Assembly: GCA_910587295.1 (NCBI GenBank)
Contig: CAJULP010000092.1
Coordinates: forward strand, 1 to 37,116
Source of the DNA: an uncultured Lachnospiraceae bacterium
GTDB taxonomy: Bacteria; Bacillota; Clostridia; Lachnospirales; Lachnospiraceae
Length of the DNA: 37,116 bases
Direction: 5' to 3'
Shown: in pieces, positions 23,879 through 32,092 of the stretch
Numbering within the stretch: position 1 is the first letter of the stretch
Layout: each line of letters opens with the position of its first letter
Notes under the pieces: generated by a model
Told to the model about the DNA's origin: nothing
Databases searched by the model: none
What the model saw: only the letters and a program-made list of their open reading frames with translations
Translations under genes and position numbers: made by a program

Positions 23879-24196
23879 TTATTTATTCTTCATTTTGATA
23901 TCAATGTATACACCAGCCGGCATTTCCAGTCTCTGCAAAGCATCAACCGTCTTAGGCGTGGGTGTAATGATATCAATCAGTCTTTTGTGAGTTCTTTGTT
24001 CGAACTGCTCTCTGGAATCTTTGTACTTGTGGACCGCCCTTAAGATGGTAACAACTTCCTTCTTGGTGGGAAGGGGTACGGGTCCGCTTACCTGTGATCC
24101 GTTCTTCTTGACTGTTTCAATGATTTTTTTGGCAGATGCATCTACTAATTGATGATCATAAGCCTTGAGTGTGATTCTCATTACTTGACTTGCCAT
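23879..24196 (-). CDS. rpsJ: 30S ribosomal protein S10
   Basis: The 105-residue protein shows RITLKAYDHQLVDASAKKIIETVKKNG, SGPVPLPTKKEV and the C-terminal PTPKTVDALQRLEMPAGV. Besides its ribosomal role, S10 is the NusE subunit of antitermination complexes. It is the first gene of the superoperon, behind a ~295-nt leader. AGGAGG lies 11 nt before the ATG. Confidence 0.98.
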   Translation of the reverse strand: MASQVMRITLKAYDHQLVDASAKKIIETVKKNGSQVSGPVPLPTKKEVVTILRAVHKYKDSREQFEQRTHKRLIDIITPTPKTVDALQRLEMPAGVYIDIKMKNK

Positions 24197-24491
24197 AAAA
24201 AAAGTCGCCTCCTTTTCGCACTTTTAACTTGATAAGTACGACAAGCGGTGACTGTACACTCTTCCGTGTGTGTCCTGTTCCTTCACACAATAACTGTGAA
24301 TCGCTTCACATTTCCCAAAACATTCTTAACACACGTGTTTCTGTTTCTCACAGACTATGTTTGTACAGTGACTTGCCGTCAGGTTCTTACGCCGGCCCAA
24401 ACCGGCCTTCTTGACATTCGCTCCACGGAAAACCTGCAGTGCCTTTCGGCAGGGCAGCAACCTCACGCTTCAACGCTATCATGCCACAGCA
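24197..24491 (-). promoter_or_regulatory. ~295-nt leader of the S10-spc-alpha superoperon
   Basis: The predicted transcript start is near 24491 and the stretch holds no gene. On the minus strand TGCC-gaaa-GGCA (24440-24451) is a GNRA-capped hairpin, and GCCGG-tttggg-CCGGC is a second stem about 45 nt later. ACTGTAC (24250-24256) can pair with GTACAGT (24363-24369) over about 105 nt, enclosing an A-rich middle part. This looks like a structured leader. L4-mediated control is known in E. coli, but I cannot claim the same RNA here. Confidence 0.55.
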
Positions 24492-24497
24492 CTTGAT

Positions 24498-24526
24498 AGT
24501 ATACATGATGTTTTGGGAATATGCAA
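24498..24526 (-). promoter_or_regulatory. Sigma-A promoter of the S10 superoperon
   Basis: Minus-strand TTGCAT (24521-24526) and TATACT (24498-24503) are 17 bp apart. The promoter lies just downstream of the fic-like gene stop, with only an AT-rich imperfect palindrome between them. Confidence 0.83.
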
Positions 24527-24548
24527 GCAAAATATTAATTTTTTTAAT

Positions 24549-25688
24549 TTATTTCAGTATTTCCTCCACATACTTTTCATAACAGTAAATCCGATATCTC
24601 TGCTTTTTGGAGATTTCTTTGACCAGACCATGTTTTTCCAGAATGGATACCATTTTTGCGGCCGTATTATAGGCAATTTCAAACTTCTTCTCAATATCGC
24701 TGATGATGAACATCGGATTTTCTTCCATGTACAAAATGATATTTTTCAAAAGTTCCTTCTGCTTTTCTTTTAATATGGAAGAAAGTGCGTCACGGCGGAG
24801 TTGTTCAAGCCGCATGACGGTGCTGTTCGTATGCGCTAACGCCTTATCTGCCAATTCCAGGTAAAACCGGATCCAATGGCCGTAATCGCCGCTTTCCCGG
24901 ACCTGCTTCATAACCTCTTTCCGCTCCTTCGACTGTTGGGAAAAATATCTTCCGAAAGGAATATAGTATTCCAGATCCACACCCTTCTCCCGCAGGAAAC
25001 AATTAAGCAGCAGGCTTGCCCATATTTCGTTATCTTCCTGATAGGGCATGATCGTCAGAAACTGGTAGCACAAAAGACCTGCCGTGACCATAGTCTCCTT
25101 ATGCCCTTCCTTTGCCCTGTAGCCTTCCAATTCCTTCATCAGTTCCGAAATGCGCTCCGGTGCCGGTGGATTATGCTCCCTTAAGCTGATCCTTTTTACT
25201 TTTTCCTCTTCCCATATCTGGGTATTCCGGAAAGGGTAACGCCGCTTCCCGACCTGTACCCTGCCCGATAAGATCTTTGGACCGCCCGCCTCCCCATCCT
25301 GCTCCACATATTCATATAAAGGAAGTCTTTTCTTAATCCCGCTGATCGGCTGATCGCTGAAAATATCCGTCAATTCCACCTTTCCGTCGCTGAGCCCAAG
25401 AAGGGCAGCGATCTCCTGCCGGTAAAACAGATCATTCCTTCTACTTAAATCCTTTTGCCGAAATTCCTTTTCAAAAAAACAAAATCCCTGCTGCCTTCCG
25501 ATTTCCTGATAGATAGCTTTCACGCCGTCTAACACGTCCGCCGAATAAAGTTCTTCCTCCGATGCCTGGCTTAAATCTGCCGGAATATAAGTTTGGTAGT
25601 ACAATCTGCCACCAGACGCTGCCATTCCCGTCTCATTATGGATCAAATCATATTTTCCCAATTTATTCCCGTCCATCTTATCAGCCAT
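24549..25688 (-). CDS. Fic-fold protein with degenerate active site and winged-helix C-terminus
   Basis: The 379-residue protein has the layout of cytosolic Fic proteins. It has an N-terminal helical region, a canonical lead-in (NPPAPERISELMKELEGY, residues 173-190), the site region at 210-230, and a C-terminal winged helix (about 305-378: ISDIEKKFEIAYNTAAKMVSILEKHGLVKE). The catalytic motif HPFx(D/E)GNGRxxR reads MPYQEDNEIWAS (214-225). The catalytic His is Met, both glycines are replaced and the Arg is lost, so AMP transfer is very unlikely. The DNA-binding tail suggests a regulator or a pseudoenzyme. It has its own promoter and sits directly before the S10 promoter. The start could also be the ATG four codons later. 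Confidence 0.78.
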   Translation of the reverse strand: MADKMDGNKLGKYDLIHNETGMAASGGRLYYQTYIPADLSQASEEELYSADVLDGVKAIYQEIGRQQGFCFFEKEFRQKDLSRRNDLFYRQEIAALLGLSDGKVELTDIFSDQPISGIKKRLPLYEYVEQDGEAGGPKILSGRVQVGKRRYPFRNTQIWEEEKVKRISLREHNPPAPERISELMKELEGYRAKEGHKETMVTAGLLCYQFLTIMPYQEDNEIWASLLLNCFLREKGVDLEYYIPFGRYFSQQSKERKEVMKQVRESGDYGHWIRFYLELADKALAHTNSTVMRLEQLRRDALSSILKEKQKELLKNIILYMEENPMFIISDIEKKFEIAYNTAAKMVSILEKHGLVKEISKKQRYRIYCYEKYVEEILK

Positions 25689-25723
25689 ACAAAGATTACC
25701 GCCCTTTCATTTGTCATGCTTCT

Positions 25724-25752
25724 ATTGTAGCTTTTTTATTTCAAAAAATCAA
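25724..25752 (-). promoter_or_regulatory. Promoter of the Fic-like gene
   Basis: Minus-strand TTGATT (25747-25752) and TACAAT (25724-25729) are 17 bp apart. The upstream DNA is AT-rich and could act as an UP element. Confidence 0.75.
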
Positions 25753-25841
25753 TAGTTTTTAAAATCAAATGATAGGCATATGGATTTTAGGAAAACAGCT
25801 GTCACAATCCTATTGCTGCCTTAAGCTGAACTATTAAAGCA

Positions 25842-27056
25842 CTACCAGTCTTTTTCCAGCGTTGTATTGAAATCTACGCTAAATGGGCTATCCCCGGCAC
25901 TTTTGATCTGTTCGTAAAGCTCCCTTCTCTCCGCGCTGCTCTCATCAGCCCAGTATTCATATCCGATAAAGTAGCTTTCCATGTAATCATCCCACGAATC
26001 AAAGCTGGACTGAATAATCTCCGCCACATCCATGGAGGCGTCAAGAGCTTCCTCTAACGTATAATATCCTGCCAGATAAAAATTAGCGATCTGGCTTAAT
26101 GCGCGGTTATAATCCCAGCCCGAAGCGGCATCCTCCTGCCTCTCCGTATAGGCGCCGTACCATCCCGCATAGATTTCGGCCTGTTCTGCCGTTACTTCAA
26201 AGTTCTCCAGAAAAAAAGCTTCCCTTTCTTCCTCGCTTACCTCATTCATCCCGCATTCCGCAAGGTACTCCATTTCCCCTGCAAACTCTACCCGGTGCCC
26301 TTCCGAAAGAAGCCAGTCTAATGTCTCGTCTGCGGCAGCCTTATCCGTGACGCCCCAGCTGTTATCCAAAACCTGAGCCGCAGCCATCTGGCTTGCCTGG
26401 TCTGCCTCCATCCCCCCATACAGATTGTAATCCCATCCGTTTACCGCGATCAGGATCGAGTTGGATGCATTAAACCAGCGGAGAGTATCCGATATCTGTG
26501 CGGAAGCGCTTTGCTTTTCTTCGATCACGTCCGCATTTTCTTTAAAAGCAGCACAAACCTCATTAAAATACCCCTTGCCATGACGTTTCAGCTTTGCTTC
26601 TGAATACATCAGCATATAATGGGCAAAATCCGTTTCACCATATACCACTGTAAACTCTTCCGTATAACCGTCCTGTGTCATCTTGTAAGTATAGGCTTCT
26701 ATATTGGCAAGCACTGTACTTTCCGGCTTTTCCACCTCCGTCTTATCGGAAAGCTGGTTAGATTCCTCCACAAAGGCTATTGCTTCCCCAAGACTTCCGA
26801 AACCACCTACCAGACCGCCGGATTTTGCAAACTGCATTGCAAGGATGCTATCCCGCCCGTCGGGAGCCTCTAATGCCAGCCAGTTATCCATCTGCATGTC
26901 TACAATCTCATAGCCCTCGTCCGCTTTGACACTGAAGGTTCCGTCAGGCGAAGTATATTCCTTCCAATTTGCAACATCAATCTTCTTTCCGCAGCCTGCC
27001 AGGCATAAAAATGCTGCCAAAACCACCATGACAACCGCAATTTTTTTGTTTTTCAT
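25842..27056 (-). CDS. Lipoprotein with C-terminal DUF1266 domain
   Basis: From the ATG at 27056 the 404-residue protein has a lipoprotein signal (MKNKKIAVVMVVLAAFLCLAGC) with lipobox LAGC and Cys22 as the lipid site. The N-terminal half (about 25-170) resembles small secreted domains that begin with a KEYTSPDGTFSV stretch. The C-terminal half matches DUF1266: SGWDYNRALSQIANFYLAGYYTLEEALD and FDSWDDYMESYFIGYEYW. No function is known for DUF1266. An ATG at 27068 is also possible; neither has a strong ribosome site. The longest frame begins upstream of the likely transcript start and is ruled out. It is acidic, as expected outside the cell. Confidence 0.8.
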   Translation of the reverse strand: MKNKKIAVVMVVLAAFLCLAGCGKKIDVANWKEYTSPDGTFSVKADEGYEIVDMQMDNWLALEAPDGRDSILAMQFAKSGGLVGGFGSLGEAIAFVEESNQLSDKTEVEKPESTVLANIEAYTYKMTQDGYTEEFTVVYGETDFAHYMLMYSEAKLKRHGKGYFNEVCAAFKENADVIEEKQSASAQISDTLRWFNASNSILIAVNGWDYNLYGGMEADQASQMAAAQVLDNSWGVTDKAAADETLDWLLSEGHRVEFAGEMEYLAECGMNEVSEEEREAFFLENFEVTAEQAEIYAGWYGAYTERQEDAASGWDYNRALSQIANFYLAGYYTLEEALDASMDVAEIIQSSFDSWDDYMESYFIGYEYWADESSAERRELYEQIKSAGDSPFSVDFNTTLEKDW

Positions 27057-27091
27057 CCGCTCAACCATACCTTTCTTTATAATTTTTATCC

Positions 27092-27120
27092 ATTCTATCA
27101 TAAAAAAACACTCAAAGCAA
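27092..27120 (-). promoter_or_regulatory. Promoter of the DUF1266 lipoprotein gene
   Basis: Minus-strand TTGCTT (27115-27120) and TAGAAT (27092-27097) are 17 bp apart. A TTGACA lies further upstream at poor spacing, so the assignment is moderate. Confidence 0.6.
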
Positions 27121-27189
27121 CGAACAATGTCAAGCTAAGAAGCGGCAGTCCACAGGCAGACGATATGTCTCATCTATGAAATTTAACGG

Positions 27190-27978
27190 CTATGACGCCA
27201 GGTCTTTCTTTTGATATACCACCGCTGCTGCCACAACGGACAGAACCATCACCACCAGAGCAGCCGCTGCCATCCCCCATTGGACCTCCCCGCTTGCAAA
27301 AATATCCGCCCCGTTGGAAAAATAATACGGTGTCACATATTTAAGGCCCTCCAGATCCGGGATGACCCGGCACATCAAATCACCGATATAAAGCACCATG
27401 GCAAATCCTAAACAAGCCCCGATCTGCTTTTTCTTAGACAAAGCCGAAATCAAAAAACAAATGCTGCCGACTTCCAGCTGCATGATCAGTTGAGCCCCAT
27501 GATACAGGACAAAGGTTTTCCCATCCAGCATTTCCCCTGCCCCGGCAAAACCAGCCAGAATCAAAAGCACCGTCATCAGATTAAACAGCAGCACCAGCAA
27601 AACCACCGCCGCATATTTCCAAAAGAAAATACGCCCCCGCCCTAAGGGCAATGTGGCAAGGAACTCGCAGGTATGCCCTTCCTCTTCTTTGGAAAGCATA
27701 GCTGCACCCGTCATTGCCGCAAACATGGCCCCGCCCAATGCAAACATCAGCGCAATTTCCGTTCCGTAAAACCCCTCCATAGTACTGATACTCAACTTAT
27801 CCATCCCAAGCGCCGCGGAAAACGCTCCCATATCCGAATAAGCATCCGTCATCTCCTTCATACTCTCCTCAAGGCTTTCAAACAATAAAATACAGCCTGC
27901 GCACAATACCCCCACACTGATTGCCCAGATTAAAATTGATTTCAGATTCATTTTTATTTCATGTTTTAACAGCGTCAT
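27190..27978 (-). CDS. ABC-2 type transporter permease
   Basis: The 262-residue protein has about six transmembrane segments. It begins MTLLKHEIKMNLKSILIWAI, the usual first helix of ABC-2 permeases, followed by an extracytoplasmic loop and the EGHTCEFLATLPLGRGRIFFWKY cytoplasmic stretch typical of the family. It pairs with the ATPase encoded 21 nt upstream, forming a two-component exporter. The substrate is unknown. It is last in a LytTR-DUF3021-ATPase-permease operon, often linked to peptide or drug export and self-protection. Confidence 0.85.
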   Translation of the reverse strand: MTLLKHEIKMNLKSILIWAISVGVLCAGCILLFESLEESMKEMTDAYSDMGAFSAALGMDKLSISTMEGFYGTEIALMFALGGAMFAAMTGAAMLSKEEEGHTCEFLATLPLGRGRIFFWKYAAVVLLVLLFNLMTVLLILAGFAGAGEMLDGKTFVLYHGAQLIMQLEVGSICFLISALSKKKQIGACLGFAMVLYIGDLMCRVIPDLEGLKYVTPYYFSNGADIFASGEVQWGMAAAALVVMVLSVVAAAVVYQKKDLAS

Positions 27979-27999
27979 CCTTCCCCTTCTCCCTTTCCA

Positions 28000-28842
28000 C
28001 TAAGATACAATATCATCTTTCGGCAAATAATAATGCATAAACAGTTCATCCAGCCCCGGCTCTTCGATCAGCACATCCGAAAGAGACGTCTCATTCAATT
28101 CCCGGATCAGCTCCTTCATATCCCCGGTATAGGAAAAGCTCCGCTCCTCCCCTTTTTCCCATACACGCACACGGCGGAGATTTGACTTAGAAAGATTTTC
28201 GACCGTGTCTGTCCGGATGATCTCCCCTTCCCGGATGATCGCCGCATGTTTGCAGTAACGCTTTACTTCTGAGAGCACATGGGAAGATAAAAAGCAGGTA
28301 GTTCCCTGGCTGTTATAATCCAGGACCAGCTTAAAAAAAGCTTCCTGCATCAGCGGGTCTAATCCGGACGTGGGCTCATCCAGAATCAAAAGCTCCGGCT
28401 TATGCTGCATCGCACAGACGATACTCACTTTTTTCCTGTTGCCAAGTGACAATTCCCCTATCTTTTTTCCCATGTCCACCTCCAGCGCCTGGCATATCCG
28501 CCCTGCCTCCTCCTCACAGTCACGCTTACGCATATCCGCCGCAAACCGGATCACATCCCTTACTTTCATAGACGGATAAAACATAGCTTCCGAAGGCATA
28601 TACCCTATCCGGCTTAAAATCTCCTTTTGCTGCTTCCTGCTGTCCATGGCCAGAACTTTGATCTCCCCCTGTCCAAAACGCAAAAGACCCAGGATGCTTC
28701 GGATGGTGGTAGATTTTCCTGCCCCATTCGGGCCCAAAAAACCAAATATATCTCCACGGCTTACCTGCAGGGAAATATTTTTCACTCCACGGTGCCTCCC
28801 GTAACTTTTGGTCAGGCCACTGATCTCAATTGCATTTATCAT
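28000..28842 (-). CDS. ABC transporter ATP-binding protein
   Basis: The 280-residue ATPase has Walker A GPNGAGKST (about 38-46), a Q-loop in IGYMPSEAMF, signature LSLGNRKK (a variant of LSGGQ), Walker B LLILDEPTSGLDP, and an H-loop in LSSHVLSEV. The C-terminal ~60 residues are a regulatory extension. It pairs with the downstream permease. The start overlaps the DUF3021 gene by 17 nt. Confidence 0.92.
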   Translation of the reverse strand: MINAIEISGLTKSYGRHRGVKNISLQVSRGDIFGFLGPNGAGKSTTIRSILGLLRFGQGEIKVLAMDSRKQQKEILSRIGYMPSEAMFYPSMKVRDVIRFAADMRKRDCEEEAGRICQALEVDMGKKIGELSLGNRKKVSIVCAMQHKPELLILDEPTSGLDPLMQEAFFKLVLDYNSQGTTCFLSSHVLSEVKRYCKHAAIIREGEIIRTDTVENLSKSNLRRVRVWEKGEERSFSYTGDMKELIRELNETSLSDVLIEEPGLDELFMHYYLPKDDIVS

Positions 28843-29317
28843 ATCTTTGCTCCCCCTTTTTAAATTCTTCCAGCATTTTATTTAAATTCCGGGTATCATA
28901 CGCTCTCCGCATCCTGTTCACCATGCAGACGCACCCAAAACTAAACAACATGAATAAAAAGAACAGTCCGGTGGCAGGCAGGCTTTTGTCAAACCACGCA
29001 AGCACAAAGGAGATCAGTGTGTAGACAAAACTGCAAAGCAGGATGCTCCATACCTCGCGCTTCCCCAGCCGATCCGACTCATCAAAATTCTTCAAAAGAT
29101 AAACCTGCACATACCCCATAAAATAGGCGGCAAGAACCATTTCGGCCAGGATGAGAATACTTGCCTGATAAATTCCCCCGCAAAGAAGATAAATGCAATA
29201 AAAAACCATCATGCAAAAGGAATACAGGCAGGCCTTGTACTCGATCCAGATCTCCGCCCCCAGAAAACGCAGAAAGTTTTCCTTAAAAATACCGTTTCGG
29301 CTTTCCTTATTCTTCAT
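28826..29317 (-). CDS. DUF3021-type four-helix membrane protein
   Basis: The 163-residue protein has four hydrophobic segments (about 27-45, 52-76, 92-110 and 117-135) and a basic C-terminal tail. The position directly after a LytTR gene and before an ABC exporter is the hallmark context of DUF3021 membrane proteins, thought to restrain or signal to the LytTR regulator. The match is mainly by topology and context. The start overlaps the LytTR gene by 11 nt and the end overlaps the ATPase gene by 17 nt. Confidence 0.72.
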   Translation of the reverse strand: MKNKESRNGIFKENFLRFLGAEIWIEYKACLYSFCMMVFYCIYLLCGGIYQASILILAEMVLAAYFMGYVQVYLLKNFDESDRLGKREVWSILLCSFVYTLISFVLAWFDKSLPATGLFFLFMLFSFGCVCMVNRMRRAYDTRNLNKMLEEFKKGEQRYDKCN

Positions 29318-29759
29318 CCTCCGCCCCTCCCTTCAAAATCCCCCTTAGCTGCCTGGCATACCTTCTGGAGATCACCACCTGCTCTCCATTTTCCATCTTA
29401 GCCAATATCCGGTTTCCCGGTTCGCTTTTCAAGGTGCTGATCCGGTAGATATTGATGACCATGGATTTAGAACATCGGAAAAACCCCCGCTCCCCCCACG
29501 CCAGTGCAGCCTTTTCCAGGCTTTCGTAAATTCTGCACACCTGATCCGCAAGATATGCCCAGGTCGTTCCGTCCACACTTTCCAGGTAAAGGATGGCTTC
29601 CGGACTGATCAGGATCGTCTCATCCCCGCACCTGGCACTGACCCTTGGCGCTTTCCCTTCCACCAGAGCCGCAAGCATTTCAATCTGTTCATTCATTTCA
29701 CGGTATCGGATGATCACCTCATCCTCCCCTTGCAGGATTTTGTTCATCGTCAGCTTCAT
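29307..29759 (-). CDS. LytTR-family DNA-binding transcriptional regulator
   Basis: The 150-residue protein has a short N-terminal helix region and a LytTR domain at about residues 45-145 (ILYLESVDGTTWAYL, FFRCSKSMVINIYRI, VVISRRYARQL). It lacks a receiver domain, so it is not a classical response regulator. The ATG at 29759 has AAAGGAA upstream; the longer frame crosses the promoter and is excluded. It heads a four-gene operon and probably controls it, with the DUF3021 membrane protein as partner. Confidence 0.88.
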   Translation of the reverse strand: MKLTMNKILQGEDEVIIRYREMNEQIEMLAALVEGKAPRVSARCGDETILISPEAILYLESVDGTTWAYLADQVCRIYESLEKAALAWGERGFFRCSKSMVINIYRISTLKSEPGNRILAKMENGEQVVISRRYARQLRGILKGGAEDEE

Positions 29760-29781
29760 AACGTTTCCTTTCTGTAATTGT

Positions 29782-29809
29782 ATTGTAACAGATTCGCAAA
29801 CCGGTGCAA
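29782..29809 (-). promoter_or_regulatory. Promoter of the LytTR operon
   Basis: Minus-strand TTGCAC (29804-29809) and TACAAT (29782-29787) are 16 bp apart, about 25 nt before the LytTR start codon. No clear pair of LytTR direct repeats was identified. Confidence 0.7.
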
Positions 29810-29864
29810 TCCACTTTCCCACAGGATGCAGTTTTTCCGGGTCAAGGTGCAGGATACTCAAAAT

Positions 29865-29895
29865 AACGGACAGCACGATTTACGTACTGTCCGTT
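29865..29895 (-). terminator. Terminator after the sulfatase gene
   Basis: A 13-bp stem, AACGGACAGCACG (29865-29877) with CGTACTGTCCGTT (29883-29895) including one G-U pair, has a 5-nt loop. On the minus strand it is followed by ATTTTG, a weak U-tract. It separates the sulfatase from the LytTR promoter. Confidence 0.75.
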
Positions 29896-29928
29896 GTTTA
29901 ACGAAAAGGCCTGATATCAGCCAATCCT

Positions 29929-31431
29929 TTAAAGATACGATTGAAAACCATTTTTAGGTCCGGGGGTTCCGTACCGTTCCTCCAGAAGCGGAATGCCATA
30001 TGAACGAGGGGTTCCTTCAATACGGTCCATGTACCTGCGCAGTTCTCCCCGGCAATGCTCCGGCCCGCCCTCCCGCATGACAGTCCACATAGGGTCCACA
30101 TCCGATCTGGACGATCTCATCATACGCTCCGTCCAGTCCAGGATCATCTTGGCCCCCTTTGCACACAATTCCGGATGCTCCGGCGCCAGATCATGGAGTT
30201 CATGGGGATCTGCTTTCACATGAAACAACATCTCTTCCGGTAAAAGGTGATAGCCGCCATGGATCGTGCGGATGTAAATGTAATCATCAAAACGCACGCT
30301 TCTTTGGCATACATGGGCACACTGGGTCAACACCACATAAGGCTTGGAACAATCCACCCCGTCCTTCAATTCTTTTGCAAACGATACACCGTCATAGCGG
30401 AAACCATCCCATGTCGTCATGGATGTTCCCAAAAGTTCCTGTATAGCAGGCGCCAGGTCCGTATTGTCATAAAATCCTTTCACCACCGCATTTTTGCGCA
30501 TCCCCGGCCAGCGGACGATCAGCGGGATACGGCACACCGGATCGTCTGCCATGCCGTGCTCGGCATACACCCCAAATTCACCCAAATCTTCCCCATGGTC
30601 CGAGGTGATGATGATCGCCAGGTCGTCATCGTAGAGTCCGTTCTCTTTCATCCAGTTGATGATAAGTCCGATATTGTCATCCGTATAGCGTATCCCATCA
30701 TCGTAAGCGTTTAAAAATCGCTTCGCCTCCTCCAGCGTCTTTAAACTTCCGGGATGCTTCGGCAGATGGGCAAAGCTTTCGTCATTCCACATATTGATCT
30801 CATTTGCGCCATGAGGCCCGACATGAAGAAGATGTTCCTTAAAAATCTCTTCCGTGATCCAGTCATCCGGCATAGGCGTTCCTTCAAAACTGTTCCCGTA
30901 ATCTACAGGCGTCCGATAAGGCGTATGGGGATCCCAATAATGCACATGCATCATCCAGTTATCCTTTTTCCCATTTCGTTCTAACCATTCCAGCACCTTC
31001 GGCGTCACCATATCCGCCGGCTCATGCCCCCGCTTTCCCACGTTAATGCATTCATGGAAACCGGAATTAAACCACCATGCGCTGTGCCGCTCCGCAAAAG
31101 TAGAGAAAGATACCGTATACATTCCCGCCTTACGGAACTGCATAAACAGACCGTTTTCGGAAAGCTCGTCCGTAAAGCTCCGACTCCTTCCCTGCAGCCG
31201 CATATCCGCCGCGGTTCCGCCATGCCCCACGATCCCGTTGTGGATACCATACTGCCCGCTTACCATCGACGCCCGTGATGGCAGACAGGGTGCGTTAGGA
31301 CAGTAATAGTTGTCAAACCGCACACCCTCCCTGGCCACCTCATCCATAACAGGAGTCGTGTTCCTGCCATAACCATAACAGCCCATGTGGTCTGCCCGCA
31401 AAGTGTCAATATCAATCATGATCACCCTCAT
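29929..31431 (-). CDS. Cys-type sulfatase, cytosolic
   Basis: The 500-residue alkaline-phosphatase-superfamily enzyme has metal-binding D7 and D9 (IDIDTLRADH), the sulfatase motif C49-LPSR, HYWDPHTPY (164-172) and the second metal pair D278-H279 (TSDHGEDLGEFG). C49 would be converted to formylglycine; in anaerobes a radical-SAM maturase does this, and none is in the window. No signal peptide or membrane segment is present, so it probably acts in the cytosol on an imported sulfated sugar or related ester. The ATG at 31431 follows AAAGGGGG at 7 nt. No carbohydrate genes lie next to it. Confidence 0.9.
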   Translation of the reverse strand: MRVIMIDIDTLRADHMGCYGYGRNTTPVMDEVAREGVRFDNYYCPNAPCLPSRASMVSGQYGIHNGIVGHGGTAADMRLQGRSRSFTDELSENGLFMQFRKAGMYTVSFSTFAERHSAWWFNSGFHECINVGKRGHEPADMVTPKVLEWLERNGKKDNWMMHVHYWDPHTPYRTPVDYGNSFEGTPMPDDWITEEIFKEHLLHVGPHGANEINMWNDESFAHLPKHPGSLKTLEEAKRFLNAYDDGIRYTDDNIGLIINWMKENGLYDDDLAIIITSDHGEDLGEFGVYAEHGMADDPVCRIPLIVRWPGMRKNAVVKGFYDNTDLAPAIQELLGTSMTTWDGFRYDGVSFAKELKDGVDCSKPYVVLTQCAHVCQRSVRFDDYIYIRTIHGGYHLLPEEMLFHVKADPHELHDLAPEHPELCAKGAKMILDWTERMMRSSRSDVDPMWTVMREGGPEHCRGELRRYMDRIEGTPRSYGIPLLEERYGTPGPKNGFQSYL

Positions 31432-31450
31432 ACCCTTGCCCCCTTTCGTG

Positions 31451-32089
31451 CTAAATAGCGTTTTGAAATTCCTCAATAGAATCTACTTTTCCCGCAATCT
31501 TGAGCCACCGCTCCAATACCGCCATATCCGACTCACCCAAGATCAATTTCCGCAGTTTTGCCGGAATGTTCCCACATTCTTTTAAAAGTACCAAAATGTC
31601 TTCTGCCCTTGCTTTTGTCCTCGCTTCTACCCTCGCTTTCTGCTCCCTTTCAACGATCCGGTCTTCCATAATTTCTTCCATTGCTTTGCACATCTTTTTA
31701 TTCCTCCCAAATATTTTTTCATTAGCACGAACAATAATATCCATGACCGACTCATAATGCCGGCTGCTCTTATTCTTCCTATATTCCTTAACTAACTTTT
31801 CCGCCATCACGCCGTCAACCGGATTGTTTATCCCCCATATCCAAAGGTTTTCCTCTTTCGAAACCCTGGATGTGACAATGAACTGCATGGTAAAATCATT
31901 CCCTACAATCTGGTAGATGCCTTCCCCACTTTTCACAAAGCGGTAATGGCGGTGCTTGATCAGATACTTTTCCAGCTTATATGGGTAATGGCGGCTGATA
32001 AAAGTGATCGTTACCTCACTTGTTTTGATCTCATTTTCGTGCTTTGCGTTTGCCTTATAAAGGCTGGCATAACCTGCCGATGATATGTT
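31451..32089 (-). pseudogene. 5'-truncated remnant of a Lachnospiraceae nuclease-like (PD-(D/E)XK/Rpn-type) family protein
   Basis: The frame is open from 32089 (stop at 32090-32092) to the stop at 31451. The protein-like part runs upstream of the only usable start (GTG at 31936). Residues before it (ASLYKANAKHENEI, TITFISRHYPYKLEKYLIKH) continue the same family pattern, but no ATG, GTG or TTG precedes them. The N-terminal end seems to have been lost. The C-terminal part is a charged helical coil (AMEEIMEDRIVEREQKARVEA). Similar proteins are common and multi-copy in this group; the nuclease assignment is from memory of the family, not from visible catalytic residues. A shorter protein from the GTG may still be made. 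Confidence 0.6.
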
Positions 32090-32092
32090 TTA

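Noticed and set aside
27097..27120. TTGACA near the DUF1266 lipoprotein gene as -35 box
   Set aside because: Its spacing to any -10-like hexamer is wrong; the TTGCTT-17-TAGAAT pair fits better.
30247..30714. 155-codon plus-strand frame opposite the sulfatase gene
   Set aside because: A shadow frame; the sulfatase motifs on the minus strand are unambiguous.
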